A DNA stretch of 64,000 bases from Blastococcus sp. DSM 46786 (GCF_900109665.1 NZ_FOAO01000001.1:351332-415331); one strand, 5' to 3'; positions 9,799 to 18,385 are shown, counted from the first letter of the stretch. Notes: generated from the letters alone by a model not told the origin. Numbers and translations: made by a program.

Positions 9799-10287
9799 TC
9801 ACACGACGGTGCGCAGCCGACCGCTGTCGACGTCGTAGACCGTTCCCCGCACCTCGGCGGCGAGCAGGTACGGGGACTCGCGCACCAGCCGCACCGACTC
9901 CCGGACGTCGTCGTCGACGTCGGCGAAGGCGCGCATCGGCCACGGCGGGCGCTGCCCGGCCGCCTGCTCGACCTGGTCGGCGAAGGCGGCCTCGTCGGCC
10001 CCGGCCAGGCCGCAACGGGTGTGGTGCACCAGCACCACCTCGCGGGTGCCGAGCACGTGCTGGGAGATGGCGAGCGAGCGCAGCACGTCGTCGGTCACCA
10101 CACCGCCGGCGTTGCGGATGACGTGCGCCTCACCCGGCACCAGCCCCAGCAGCCGGTAGACGTCCATCCGGGCGTCCATGCACGCCACCACGGCCGTGCC
10201 CCGGGAGGGGCGTGCCGGCCCACCGAGCCCGGGGGCCTGCTCCGCCCAGGCCGCGTTCGTCTCGAGCATCCGGTCGATCTCAGCCAC
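9799..10287 (-). CDS. Beta-class carbonic anhydrase
   Basis: Zinc enzyme interconverting CO2 and bicarbonate. The 162-residue protein has the Zn ligands Cys36 in ACMDARMD (with the Asp38/Arg40 dyad), His89 and Cys92 in HHTRCGL, and the NAGG loop (residues 59-62). The GTG start overlaps the end of the upstream kinase by 8 nt, so the two are probably one transcript. It is short for the class, as in small mycobacterial-type members. Confidence 0.92.
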   Translation of the reverse strand: MAEIDRMLETNAAWAEQAPGLGGPARPSRGTAVVACMDARMDVYRLLGLVPGEAHVIRNAGGVVTDDVLRSLAISQHVLGTREVVLVHHTRCGLAGADEAAFADQVEQAAGQRPPWPMRAFADVDDDVRESVRLVRESPYLLAAEVRGTVYDVDSGRLRTVV

Positions 10288-11290
10288 GACCGGACGATAA
10301 CCGGGCGCCGTGCCGGTCGCGCTCCCGGTCGATCACCTCGGCCAGCGCCGCCGGGTCCAGCGCCGGCCGGCCTCCCGCGTGCGCCACCGTGGAGGCCGCC
10401 GCCGCGGCGCCGAGCCACGCTGCCTCCTCCGGACCGCCCCGGCCGTGCAGCGCCGCGACGAGGGCGGCCACCCAGACGTCCCCGGCACCGGTGGGGTCGA
10501 CCGGTGGGCCGCCCAGCCGCGGCACGAGCAGCTCGCCGTCGGTCCACGCCGGGTCGACCTCCCCGATCCCCGCTGCCGCACCGGGCGCGGGGCCTGCGCG
10601 CCACGCCACCAGGTCGCCCTGCTCGCCGACCGCCAGCGCCACCAGCCGGGGGCCCGCCGCGAGCAGCCGCGCGGCGGCGTCCCGCGCGTCGTCCAGCCCG
10701 GACAGCCGCCGGCCCACCAGGAGCTCGGCCTCGGCGGCGTCGGCCCGGACGACGTCCGCGCGCCCGAGCACCGCGTCCCGGGTCGCCGCGTCCTCCGGTG
10801 CCCCGTCGGCCACGACGAGCGCCGTCCGGGGCACCCGCTCCAGCGCCGCGCGCACGGCCGCACCCGGTTGCTGCAGCTGGAGGCTCAGCACCTGGCAGCC
10901 CGCGACCGTCCCGCCGGCGGTGGCCACGTCGGCGGGGGTGAGCAGCGCACCGGGCGGGACGTCCTCGACCAGCCGCCGCCGGCCGCCGTCCTCGACCAGG
11001 TCCAGCAGGAGCGCGGTCGGCGTGCCCGGCCGGGGAACGACGCAGGAGACGTCGATGCCGTCGGCTGCCGCCTGCGCCAGCACGTCCCGCCCCGCGGCGT
11101 CGTCCCCGACGACGCCGACCAGCGCCACCGGGACACCGAGCTGCACGAGAGCGACCGCCTGGTTGGCCCCCTTCCCGCCGAGCAGCTCCGCACGGCCCGT
11201 GGCGGGGGCCGAGCCGCCGGCCTCCGGCACCGCCGGGAGCCGCAGCACCAGGTCGCGGCCGACCTGCCCCAGCACGACGACCGCTGCCAT
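10280..11290 (-). CDS. PfkB/ribokinase-family carbohydrate kinase
   Basis: A 336-residue sugar or nucleoside kinase. Signature 1 is ELLGGKGANQAVALVQLG near the N-terminus, and signature 2 is DPTGAGDVWVAAL near the C-terminus, with the catalytic Asp in TGAGD. The GGKGANQ form is closest to ribokinase, but I cannot exclude another PfkB substrate. It is divergent from moeA (60 bp between starts) and followed with overlap by the carbonic anhydrase. I see no sugar transporter or rbs genes nearby, so the physiological substrate is open. Confidence 0.87.
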   Translation of the reverse strand: MAAVVVLGQVGRDLVLRLPAVPEAGGSAPATGRAELLGGKGANQAVALVQLGVPVALVGVVGDDAAGRDVLAQAAADGIDVSCVVPRPGTPTALLLDLVEDGGRRRLVEDVPPGALLTPADVATAGGTVAGCQVLSLQLQQPGAAVRAALERVPRTALVVADGAPEDAATRDAVLGRADVVRADAAEAELLVGRRLSGLDDARDAAARLLAAGPRLVALAVGEQGDLVAWRAGPAPGAAAGIGEVDPAWTDGELLVPRLGGPPVDPTGAGDVWVAALVAALHGRGGPEEAAWLGAAAAASTVAHAGGRPALDPAALAEVIDRERDRHGARLSSGRG

Positions 11291-11350
11291 GCACGCACCT
11301 CCCGCCCACCGCCGCTGTCGGGTGCGCGGCGATGGGCGAGGATGTGCCCC

Positions 11351-12553
11351 GTGCGGACGGTCGAGGAACACCAGGCAGCGGTGGACGCCCTGCTGCGCGC
11401 CCTGCCCGAGGAGACCGTGCCCCTGGCCGAGGCGCACGGCCGGGTGCTTGCGCGCGACGTCGTCGCCGAGGTGCCGCTGCCCGGCTTCGACAACTCGGCG
11501 ATGGACGGTTACGCGGGCCGGTGGGCCGAGCTCGCCGGCGCGGACGGTGGCCCGGTGCGGCTGCCGGTGGCCGAGGACATCCCCGCCGGGCGCACCGACG
11601 TCGTCCCGCTGGCGCCGGGCACCGTCCACCGCATCATGACCGGGGCCCCGCTGCCCCCGGGCGCGGACGTCGTCGTCCCCGTGGAGCTCACCGACGGCGG
11701 CACGGACGTCGTGGAGATCCGCGACCGGCCCGCGGCAGGGAGCCACCTGCGGGGCGCCGGTGAGGACATCGCCGCCGGCACCGTCGCGCTCTGCGCCGGC
11801 GCCCCGCTCGGCGCCGCCCAGCTGGGCCTGGCCGCGGCGGTGGGCGTCTCGGAGCTCGTCGTGCGGCGCCGGCCGCGGGTGCTGGTCCTCTCCACCGGCA
11901 GCGAGCTGGTCGCGCCGGGGCAGCCACTCTCGCGCGGCCAGATCTACGAGTCGAACTCCGCACTGCTGGCCGCCGCGGTGGAGGAGGCCGGGGGCGTGCC
12001 GCGGCGGCTGCACTTCGTCCCCGACGACGTCGACCAGTTCCTCGCGACCGTGCGCGCCGAGCTGGCCACGGCGGACCTGCTGATCACCAGCGGCGGCGTC
12101 AGCGCCGGCGCCTACGAGGTCGTGAAGGACGCCTTCCGCACGCTCGGCACGGTGGAGTTCGGCAAGGTCGCGATGCAGCCCGGCGGCCCGCAGGGTGCCG
12201 GCACCGTCGACGGCGTCCCCGTGGTCACCCTGCCCGGCAACCCGGTCAGCGCCTTCGTCTCCTTCGAGGTGTTCGTCCGCCCGGCGCTGCGCCGCGCCCT
12301 CGGGCACACCGCACCCGACCGCCTGCGGGCGCCGGCGCGGCTGTCCGGGCCGCTGCGCTCCCCCGCGGGCCGCCGCCAGTTCCTGCGCGGCCGCTACGAC
12401 GGCGGCGAGGTCTCCCAGGTCGGCGGGCCCGGCTCGCACCTGGTCGCGCACCTGGCCCGGGCCAACTGCCTGGTCGTCGTGCCCGAGGACGTCACCGAAC
12501 TACCCGCCGGCGCCTCCGTGGACGTCGTGCTGATCGAGGGAGCACTCCAGTGA
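11351..12553 (+). CDS. moeA: Molybdopterin molybdenumtransferase
   Basis: Inserts molybdate into adenylylated molybdopterin. About 400 residues with the MoeA landmarks PLPGFDNSAMDGYAG, RIMTGAPLPPGADVVVPVE, the MogA-like core VLSTGSELV followed by YESNSALLAAAVEEAG, ITSGGVSAGAYEV and TLPGNPVSAFVSFEVFV, then a C-terminal beta domain. I prefer GTG at 11351 over ATG at 11342 because GGCGAGG sits at a proper ribosome-binding distance only from the GTG. The stop overlaps moaC as GTGA, giving a moeA-moaC-mogA operon. Confidence 0.95.
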   Translation: MRTVEEHQAAVDALLRALPEETVPLAEAHGRVLARDVVAEVPLPGFDNSAMDGYAGRWAELAGADGGPVRLPVAEDIPAGRTDVVPLAPGTVHRIMTGAPLPPGADVVVPVELTDGGTDVVEIRDRPAAGSHLRGAGEDIAAGTVALCAGAPLGAAQLGLAAAVGVSELVVRRRPRVLVLSTGSELVAPGQPLSRGQIYESNSALLAAAVEEAGGVPRRLHFVPDDVDQFLATVRAELATADLLITSGGVSAGAYEVVKDAFRTLGTVEFGKVAMQPGGPQGAGTVDGVPVVTLPGNPVSAFVSFEVFVRPALRRALGHTAPDRLRAPARLSGPLRSPAGRRQFLRGRYDGGEVSQVGGPGSHLVAHLARANCLVVVPEDVTELPAGASVDVVLIEGALQ

Positions 12554-13023
12554 GCGAGCCGCGTCTCACCCACGTCGACGAGTCCGGCGCCGCCCGGATG
12601 GTCGACGTCTCCGCGAAGACCGTGACCGCCCGCGAGGCCACCGCCGCCGGCCGGGTGCTGGTCAGCCCGGAGGTCGTGGGCCTGCTGCGCGGCGAGGGGG
12701 TGCCCAAGGGCGACGCCGTGGCCGTGGCGCGGATCGCCGGCATCGCCGGGGCCAAGCGGACGCCGGACCTCGTGCCGCTGTGCCACCCGATCGCGCTGCA
12801 CGGGGTCACCGTCGACCTCGAGGTCGCCGACGACGCCGTCGAGATCACCGCGACCGCCCGCACCGCCGACCGCACCGGGGTGGAGATGGAGGCGCTCACG
12901 GCGGTCACCGTGGCCGGGCTGACCATGATCGACATGGTGAAGGCGGTCGACCCGCGGGCGGCCATCACCGACGTCCGGTTGCTGCGCAAGTCCGGCGGCA
13001 AGAGCGGCGAGTGGAGTCGGTGA
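12550..13023 (+). CDS. moaC: Cyclic pyranopterin monophosphate synthase MoaC
   Basis: With MoaA it converts GTP to cyclic pyranopterin monophosphate. The 157-residue protein has LTHVDESGAARMVDVSAK, the KRTPDLVPLCHPIALHGV active-site stretch, GVEMEALTAVTVAGLTMIDMVKA and a C-terminal LRKSGGKSG, all diagnostic. GTG start at 12550 within the moeA stop and a GTGA overlap with the next gene. No moaA is in the window, so it must be elsewhere. Confidence 0.96.
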   Translation: MSEPRLTHVDESGAARMVDVSAKTVTAREATAAGRVLVSPEVVGLLRGEGVPKGDAVAVARIAGIAGAKRTPDLVPLCHPIALHGVTVDLEVADDAVEITATARTADRTGVEMEALTAVTVAGLTMIDMVKAVDPRAAITDVRLLRKSGGKSGEWSR

Positions 13024-13520
13024 CCGCCCCGCTGCCGCCGGACGCCCGCGCGATGGTGCTCACGGCCTCCAACCGCGCCTACGCCGGCGTCTACGACGAC
13101 CGCAGCGGCAAGGCCCTCGCCGCGGGCCTGCGAGAGCTCGGGTTCGACGTGGAGGGGCCGCACGTGCGACCGGACGACGCGACCGAACTGGAGGCCGTGC
13201 TCCGCAACGCGGTCGACGCCGGGTTCGACGTCGTCCTCACCACCGGCGGCACGGGGCTCTCCCCCACCGACGTCACCCCCGAGGCCACCCGCGCGGTGCT
13301 GGAGCGGGAGGCGCCGGGCATCGCCGAGGCGGTCCGCCGCTACGGGGCCGAGCGCGGGGTGCCGACGGCGGTCCTCTCCCGCGGCCTGGCCGGGACGGCG
13401 GGGCGCACCCTGATCGTCAACCTGCCCGGCTCGACCGGCGGGGTGAAGGACGGGCTCGCCGTCCTGGCGCCGCTGCTCCCGCACGTGGTCAGCCAGCTGC
13501 GCGGCGGCGACCACAGCTGA
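13020..13520 (+). CDS. mog: MogA/MoaB-family molybdopterin adenylyltransferase
   Basis: Activates molybdopterin with ATP before MoeA inserts molybdate. The 166-residue protein has the core TTGGTGLSPTDVTPEAT and the motif NLPGSTGGVKDGLAVLAPLLPH. The GTG at 13020-13022 overlaps the moaC stop. MogA versus MoaB cannot be settled from motifs alone, but the operon context favours the adenylyltransferase role. Confidence 0.9.
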   Translation: MTAPLPPDARAMVLTASNRAYAGVYDDRSGKALAAGLRELGFDVEGPHVRPDDATELEAVLRNAVDAGFDVVLTTGGTGLSPTDVTPEATRAVLEREAPGIAEAVRRYGAERGVPTAVLSRGLAGTAGRTLIVNLPGSTGGVKDGLAVLAPLLPHVVSQLRGGDHS

Positions 13521-13532
13521 CCGCCGCGGGGA

Positions 13533-14546
13533 TCAGCGGCTCCGGTCGCCGGTGGCCCCGGCCGGCAGCGCGCGCACGTGCCGGACACCGGACGCCCCGG
13601 TGACCAGGACCGTTCCGGCGAGGAGGACCAGCCCGGTGACGACGACGGCCCGGTAGCCGGCCACGCCGCCGTAGGTCAGCTGGCCCGCCAACGACGGGAG
13701 CAGCGCGACGCCCAGTGCGGCGACGCCCAGCCGCCCCACCGCCGTCGCCGATGGGCGGGACAGCACGGCCGCCCCGGCAGCGACGAGCGCCACCACCCAC
13801 CAGCCGACCGGCTGGCCCAGCGCCAGCAACCACGCCCCCGGCTCGCGCTCCGGCCTCGAGGCGGCCCACCCGGCCGTCGCGACGACCGGCCCCAGGAGGG
13901 TGACGAGGGCCGGGACGACGACCTGCCACCGGGCCCTCCGGGGCGCCGGCTCGGCGGGCACGAGCACGGCCGCGAGCAGCGGCACCGCCCACGTGACCAG
14001 CGACAGCACCGCCGGCAGCGTCGTCGGCCCGCCGAGCCGCAGCGACGTGGCGAGCACCAGGCCGAGGAGGGCTGCGACGGCGAGCGGCCGGGCGGTCGAC
14101 GCACCGCGGACCAGGCACACCGCCAGGGCCACGAGGAGGACGTCCACGACATGCCCGAGGGCCGCCTCCGGACGGAGGAGCAGCGGCCCGGGGAGCTGCG
14201 GGGCGGGCACACCCGGCACGAGGCCGTGGACCCACGCCGCCATGGCCAGGCCGACCAGGCCCTGCGTCGCCAGCGCGACGCTGCCCGTCAGTGCGACCAG
14301 GCGCACCGTCCGCCCGGCTGCGACGGCGCGGATCGTCGCTCCCGGCGCCCCCAGGTGCAGTCGAAGCGCCAGCCGCAGGACGTCGAGGCGGTCGGCCGGC
14401 GTGGGGCTGCCGAACTCGGCGTACTCCGGATCGTCCCGGGTGGTGGCCGCCAGGTACGTCCCGACCATGTCGTCGGCCCACCGGGAGCGGGCGGGCTCCG
14501 GGAGGAGGCGCAGCAGCCGCCGGTACCGCTCCTCGAGGGGGCTCAT
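13533..14546 (-). CDS. Polytopic membrane protein of unknown function, partner of a PadR regulator
   Basis: A 337-residue protein. The N-terminal ~60 residues are hydrophilic and alpha-helical (LEERYRRLLRLLPEPARSRWADDMVGTY), resembling the short cytosolic domain that precedes many PadR-linked permeases. About eight to ten hydrophobic segments follow (for example VVDVLLVALAVCLV, ALLGLVLATSLRL, WVVALVAAGAAVL). Its ATG overlaps the PadR stop (ATGA), so the regulator and this protein are coupled. I recognise no transporter motif. It converges with mogA, 12 bp apart. Confidence 0.72.
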   Translation of the reverse strand: MSPLEERYRRLLRLLPEPARSRWADDMVGTYLAATTRDDPEYAEFGSPTPADRLDVLRLALRLHLGAPGATIRAVAAGRTVRLVALTGSVALATQGLVGLAMAAWVHGLVPGVPAPQLPGPLLLRPEAALGHVVDVLLVALAVCLVRGASTARPLAVAALLGLVLATSLRLGGPTTLPAVLSLVTWAVPLLAAVLVPAEPAPRRARWQVVVPALVTLLGPVVATAGWAASRPEREPGAWLLALGQPVGWWVVALVAAGAAVLSRPSATAVGRLGVAALGVALLPSLAGQLTYGGVAGYRAVVVTGLVLLAGTVLVTGASGVRHVRALPAGATGDRSR

Positions 14547-14869
14547 GCCGGGCGCACCGCCAGCCGCCCCCGGACAGCGCGGGCGTTGGCCTCCAGGCGC
14601 GCCACCTCGGCCTCCAGCACCTGCCGGCCCGCGCCGGTGAGCCGGTAGTACCGGCGCACCCGCCCGGCGTGCACCTCCTCGCGCTCCGGCTCGATGGCCC
14701 CCTCTGCCACCAGCCGGTCGAGCACCCCGTACAGGGTGCCGACCCGCAGCCTCACCCGGCCGCCGGAGAGCTCCTCCACCTCGCCGATCACGCCGTAGCC
14801 GTGCCGGGGCCGGTCGGCGAGCGCCGCCAGCACGAGGAAGGCGGGCTCGGTGAGCGGCCGTGCGGTCAC
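14543..14869 (-). CDS. PadR-family transcriptional regulator
   Basis: A 108-residue PadR protein with a winged helix-turn-helix N-terminal part ([30 protein letters not shown], then RLRVGTLYGVLDRLVAEGAIE) and a short C-terminal helix (LTGAGRQVLEAEVARLEANARAV) used for dimerisation. GTG start at 14867-14869. A perfect 8+8-bp palindrome lies 20 bp upstream, so autorepression together with the downstream membrane protein gene is the natural model. Length fits the subfamily with a minimal C-terminal domain. Confidence 0.9.
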   Translation of the reverse strand: MTARPLTEPAFLVLAALADRPRHGYGVIGEVEELSGGRVRLRVGTLYGVLDRLVAEGAIEPEREEVHAGRVRRYYRLTGAGRQVLEAEVARLEANARAVRGRLAVRPA

Positions 14870-14888
14870 CGCCCCAGGCTAGCGCCTC

Positions 14889-14909
14889 ATGCATCGTCTG
14901 GCGATGCAT
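14889..14909. promoter_or_regulatory. Candidate PadR operator (perfect palindrome)
   Basis: ATGCATCG-tctgg-CGATGCAT, a perfect 8-bp inverted repeat with a 5-bp spacer, 20 bp upstream of the PadR start and 30 bp past the fdhD stop. PadR proteins bind ATGnAT-type palindromes in their own promoters, so this is the likely autoregulatory operator (inference). Confidence 0.62.
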
Positions 14910-14938
14910 CGGCAGGCGGGTGCTGTCGAGCGGTACGC

Positions 14939-15787
14939 CTATGCGGGCAGCTCGATCCGCTCGGTGCGGGTGTAGACGTTGCAGCCGTCGCCGCGCAGGA
15001 AGCCGACCAGGGTGATGCCCACCTCGCGCGCCAGCTCCACCGCCAGGGACGACGGTGCCGAGACCGCGGCCAGCACCGGGATGCCCGCCATGGCCGCCTT
15101 CTGGGTCAGCTCGAAGCTGGCCCGGCCGCTCACCATCAGCACCTGCCCGGCCAGCGGCAGCCGGCCCTCGCGGACGCCGTCGCCGATCACCTTGTCCACG
15201 GCGTTGTGCCGGCCGACGTCCTCCCGCAGGGCGCGCAGCTCCCCGTCGGCGGTGAACAGCCCGGCCGCGTGCAGCCCGCCGGTCTTGTCGAAGACCTGCT
15301 GCGCGGCGCGCAGCCGGTCGGGCAGCGCCAGCAGCACCTCCAGCGGCAGCTCCACCGCGTCGGCGGCGACGTCGAAGGAGGTCTTGGTGCGGATGGCGTC
15401 GATGCTCGCCTTGCCGCACACGCCACAGGAGCTGGAGGTGTAGAAGTTCCGCTCCAGGCCGGTGTCGGGCACCGGCACGCCGGGCGCGAGGTCGACGTCC
15501 ACGATGTTGTAGGTGTTGCGGCCGTCGGCGTCCACGGAGTCGCAGTAGCGCAGACCGGCGACGTCGTCGGCCCCGCGGATCACGCCCTCGGTCGCCAGGA
15601 ACCCGTGCACCAGGTCGAAGTCGTCGCCGGGCGTGCGCATCGTGATCGCGAGGGCGGTGCCGCCCAGCCGGATCTCCAGCGGCTCTTCCGCGGCGACCGT
15701 GTCGGGCCGGGTGGTGTGCTGCGGACCGCGGATTCGCAGCACCGGGGTGCGGCTGGTGACTCGTCCCACGCGGGCGACGGTACCCAT
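14939..15787 (-). CDS. fdhD: Formate dehydrogenase accessory sulfurtransferase FdhD
   Basis: Transfers sulfur from a cysteine desulfurase to the molybdenum cofactor, activating formate dehydrogenase. The 282-residue protein has the CxxC motif in SSCGVCGKASID, LREDVGRHNAVDKV, VSGRASFELTQKAAMAGIP and FLRGDGCNVYTRTERI. Divergent from the mobA-like gene with only about 20 bp between starts. With moeA/moaC/mog it implies a molybdoenzyme, probably a formate dehydrogenase, encoded outside the window. Confidence 0.96.
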   Translation of the reverse strand: MGTVARVGRVTSRTPVLRIRGPQHTTRPDTVAAEEPLEIRLGGTALAITMRTPGDDFDLVHGFLATEGVIRGADDVAGLRYCDSVDADGRNTYNIVDVDLAPGVPVPDTGLERNFYTSSSCGVCGKASIDAIRTKTSFDVAADAVELPLEVLLALPDRLRAAQQVFDKTGGLHAAGLFTADGELRALREDVGRHNAVDKVIGDGVREGRLPLAGQVLMVSGRASFELTQKAAMAGIPVLAAVSAPSSLAVELAREVGITLVGFLRGDGCNVYTRTERIELPA

Positions 15788-15809
15788 GCCGCGCGCCTAC
15801 GGTGACGGT

Positions 15810-16400
15810 GTGGACCCGCTGACCCTCTACTCGGCCGTGGTCCTGGCCGGTGGCCGGGCCGAACGGCTCGGCGGGCAGGCCAAGCCCCAGCTGCGCGTCG
15901 GCGGCCGGACGCTGCTCGGCACCGTCCTCGACGCGGTGGCCGATGCCCGGCGGCGGGTCGTGGTCGGACCCGCGCAGGAGGTCCCCGCCGGCGTCCTCCT
16001 GATGCGCGAGACGCCGCCCGGCGGGGGGCCGGTGACTGCGCTGCGCGCCGGTCTGGAGCACGTGGACACCGCCACCGTCGTCGTCCTCGCCGCCGACCTC
16101 CCGTTCCTCACCGCCGACCTCGTCGGAGCGCTGCGCCGGCGGCTGCGCCGCGACGGGGTGCTGGTGGTCGACGACACCGGCCGCGACCAGTTCCTGCTCG
16201 GCGCCTGGCGCACCGCGGCGCTACGCGCGGCCGTGGCGGACCCGGCCGGCCCCCGGGCGCTGCACCGGGTGGTGTCCGGGCTCGACGTCGACCGCTGGTC
16301 CCCGCCCGTCGAGCCAGGGCGGCCCGCTCCGTGGCTGGACTGCGACACCCCGGAAGAGCTGGCGCGGGCTCGGGCGGTAGGGGGGATGCCTCCCGGGTAG
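15810..16400 (+). CDS. mobA: MobA-like molybdenum cofactor guanylyltransferase / NTP transferase
   Basis: Attaches GMP to Mo-molybdopterin to make the bis-MGD cofactor used by FdhD-dependent enzymes. The 196-residue protein has the nucleotide-binding motif VVLAGGRAERLGGQAKPQL and a metal-binding AADLPFLTADLV. GTG 15810 is preferred; an ATG at 15786 would overlap the fdhD start codon on the other strand. An MocA-like cytidylyltransferase is the alternative, but the fdhD neighbour supports MobA. Confidence 0.82.
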   Translation: MDPLTLYSAVVLAGGRAERLGGQAKPQLRVGGRTLLGTVLDAVADARRRVVVGPAQEVPAGVLLMRETPPGGGPVTALRAGLEHVDTATVVVLAADLPFLTADLVGALRRRLRRDGVLVVDDTGRDQFLLGAWRTAALRAAVADPAGPRALHRVVSGLDVDRWSPPVEPGRPAPWLDCDTPEELARARAVGGMPPG

Positions 16401-16409
16401 GGCCCGGGA

Positions 16410-17075
16410 ATGCGCATCGTCATCGCCGGGGCCCACGGGCAGGTCGCCCGCCGCCTCGGCCGTCTGCTGTCCAGCCGCGGCGACACCGTCGTCGGCCTCG
16501 TCCGCAACCCCGACCACCGGGCCGACCTGGAGGCCGACGGCACCACGCCGGCGGTGATCGACCTCGAATCCGCCTCGGTCGACGACGTCGCCGAGGTGGT
16601 GCGAGGCGCCGACGCCGTCGTCTTCGCCGCGGGCGCCGGCCCGGGCAGCGGGGCCGAGCGGAAGGACAGCGTCGACCGGGGCGCCGCGGTGCTGCTCGCC
16701 GACGCCGCCGAGCGCGCGGGCGTGCGCCCCTACCTGCTGGTCTCCTCCATGGGCACCGACCTCGTGGCCGGGAGCGGCACGCCCGAGGGCCTCGACGACG
16801 TGTTCGCCGCCTACCTGCGCGCGAAGCTGGCCGCCGAGCAGGACCTCCTCGCGCGTCCGGGGCTGGCGGTGACCGTGCTGCGACCGGGCGGGCTCACCGA
16901 CGACGCCGGCACGGGCCAGGTCACCCTCGACCGGCACGTCGAGCGGGGGGAGATCCCGCGCGACGACGTCGCCGCCGTCCTGCTGGAGTTCCTGGACCAC
17001 CCGCGCGACGGTGCGGTCGTCGAGCTGGTCGCGGGCGGGACGCCGATCGCGGAGGCGGTCGCCGCGGTGCCGTGA
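16410..17075 (+). CDS. NAD(P)-binding atypical short-chain dehydrogenase (YwnB/SDR_a5-like)
   Basis: A 221-residue Rossmann protein opening with the dinucleotide-binding motif MRIVIAGAHGQVARRL, followed by VVGLVRNPDH, ADAVVFAAGAG and LLVSSMGTD, which replaces the classical active-site region. A Lys in YLRAKLAAEQ sits in an SDR-like YxxxK position. The C-terminal part has VLRPGGLTD. It lies 9 nt after the mobA-like gene and may be co-transcribed. Substrate unknown. Confidence 0.85.
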   Translation: MRIVIAGAHGQVARRLGRLLSSRGDTVVGLVRNPDHRADLEADGTTPAVIDLESASVDDVAEVVRGADAVVFAAGAGPGSGAERKDSVDRGAAVLLADAAERAGVRPYLLVSSMGTDLVAGSGTPEGLDDVFAAYLRAKLAAEQDLLARPGLAVTVLRPGGLTDDAGTGQVTLDRHVERGEIPRDDVAAVLLEFLDHPRDGAVVELVAGGTPIAEAVAAVP

Positions 17076-17106
17076 TCGACCCGGGCGACGCCCGCCGGCC
17101 CCGGCG

Positions 17107-17901
17107 TCACCCGTTCCTGCGGGCCCGGGTGACGCCGGTCCGGGCGGCGAGCCCGGCGTCCGGCGGGTAGTCGACATCGATCAACGTCAGCCCGTGGGCG
17201 GGGGCGACCGGCACCTCGCTGGCGCGGCCGGTGCGCTGCAGCAGGCCGGCCGGCCAGTCCAACGGGCGCCGCCCCTCGCCGACCGCGATCAACCCGCCCA
17301 CGAGGCTGCGCACCATGGAGTGGCAGAAGGCGTCGGCCGAGGCGTCGATGCGGACCACCTCGACGCCGGCGTCCTCCGCCACGCGCGAGACGCTCAGCCG
17401 CAGCAGCGTGCGGATGGTGGTCGCCCCCTCCCGCCGCTTGCAGAACGCCGCGAAGTCGTGCTCGCCGAGGAGCAGCCCGGCGGCGAGGTCCATGGCGGCG
17501 GCGTCGAGCCGGCGGGGCCAGGCCACCGTGTCGGTGCGGCGCAGCGGCGGCGATCCGGCCGGGTCGTCGGTCAGCCGGTAGGCGTAGTGGCGGGCCAGGG
17601 CACCGAAGCGCGCGTCGAAGTCCGGGTGCGCCTCGGTGACCGAGCGGACCACGACGTCCGGCGGCAGCACGCCCCGCAGCCGGCGGACCAGCTTCGCGTG
17701 CTGCTCGGTCCACACCCCCTGCGGCACGTCGCAGTGCACGACCTGGCCGGTGGCGTGCACGCCCGCATCGGTGCGGCCGGCCACCGTGAGGTCGACGTTC
17801 CGGCGCAGCACCGTCGCGAGACCGCGCTCCAACTCTTCCTGCACGGTCCGCACCGCCGGCTGGCGGGCCCAGCCGTGGAAGCCGGTGCCGTCGTACTGCA
17901 C
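17107..17901 (-). CDS. truA: tRNA pseudouridine(38-40) synthase TruA (start uncertain)
   Basis: Makes pseudouridine at positions 38-40 of tRNA anticodon arms. The catalytic Asp is in AGRTDAGVHATGQ (Asp45 from this start), with RHYAYRL, HDFAAFCKR and FCHSMVRSLVGGL downstream. The first ATG/GTG/TTG in frame is GTG 17899-17901, which begins at QYDGTGFHGW and loses the first beta strand. In-frame codons just upstream read LVRLRLAV, which looks like the missing strand, so an unusual CTG or GTC start is possible. A strong hairpin ends only 16 nt upstream of the GTG. Last gene of the alpha-type ribosomal operon. Confidence 0.92.
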   Translation of the reverse strand: MQYDGTGFHGWARQPAVRTVQEELERGLATVLRRNVDLTVAGRTDAGVHATGQVVHCDVPQGVWTEQHAKLVRRLRGVLPPDVVVRSVTEAHPDFDARFGALARHYAYRLTDDPAGSPPLRRTDTVAWPRRLDAAAMDLAAGLLLGEHDFAAFCKRREGATTIRTLLRLSVSRVAEDAGVEVVRIDASADAFCHSMVRSLVGGLIAVGEGRRPLDWPAGLLQRTGRASEVPVAPAHGLTLIDVDYPPDAGLAARTGVTRARRNG

Positions 17902-17916
17902 GGCCAGCCGGAGACG

Positions 17917-17952
17917 GACGAGCCCGCCACCGGGGTCGGTGGCGGGCTCGTC
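17917..17952 (-). terminator. 15-bp perfect hairpin between the acidic gene and truA
   Basis: GACGAGCCCGCCACC (17917-17931) pairs perfectly with GGTGGCGGGCTCGTC (17938-17952) around a 6-nt loop. It follows the preceding gene's stop by 43 nt and has no U-tract, as is common in high-GC actinobacteria. It can act as a terminator or processing hairpin before truA. Confidence 0.68.
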
Positions 17953-17995
17953 CTGCGGCTGATGCGTGATCAGCGGCCGGTCGCGTTCTCGAGTG

Positions 17996-18385
17996 TCATT
18001 GCGGGTCGGGCGCGGCGTCGCCGCCCTGGTACTGCTCGCTGGCCGTCGCCGCGTCGCCGAGCTCGGCGGCCTCGACCTCCGCCGCAGCGGCGCGGGCCAC
18101 CTCCGGCGAGAGCGCGGGGTCCTCCACGACGGCGGCGTTCTCGCGCTGCGGCTGCGGCGTCACGTCGCCGTCGTCGTGGCGCTCGTCGTCGGGGTTGTAG
18201 AGGTCGGTGACGACCTCCTGGGCCTCGTCGCTCACGCTCGGGTGGGCGGGCGACGACTCGGTGACGGCCGGCGAGGTGTCGCCGCCGGGACCGGTGGTCT
18301 CACCCTCGAACGTGGCCCCCTGGTCGCCGCCACCGGCGGAGACGCCGGCCGCGCCCGCACCCGGGACGTCCTGGGGCTCGCTCAT
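17996..18385 (-). CDS. Small acidic low-complexity protein of unknown function
   Basis: A 129-residue protein rich in Asp, Glu, Ala, Gly and Pro with almost no aromatic or basic residues. No signal peptide, membrane segment or known domain is visible. The middle ([20 protein letters not shown]) is the most protein-like part. It starts with ATG overlapping the rplQ stop (ATGA), and its GC-rich codon usage matches the neighbours, so translation is plausible. It resembles the acidic Ala-rich tails of L17, S3 and L10 in this window. I do not recognise it. Confidence 0.6.
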   Translation of the reverse strand: MSEPQDVPGAGAAGVSAGGGDQGATFEGETTGPGGDTSPAVTESSPAHPSVSDEAQEVVTDLYNPDDERHDDGDVTPQPQRENAAVVEDPALSPEVARAAAAEVEAAELGDAATASEQYQGGDAAPDPQ

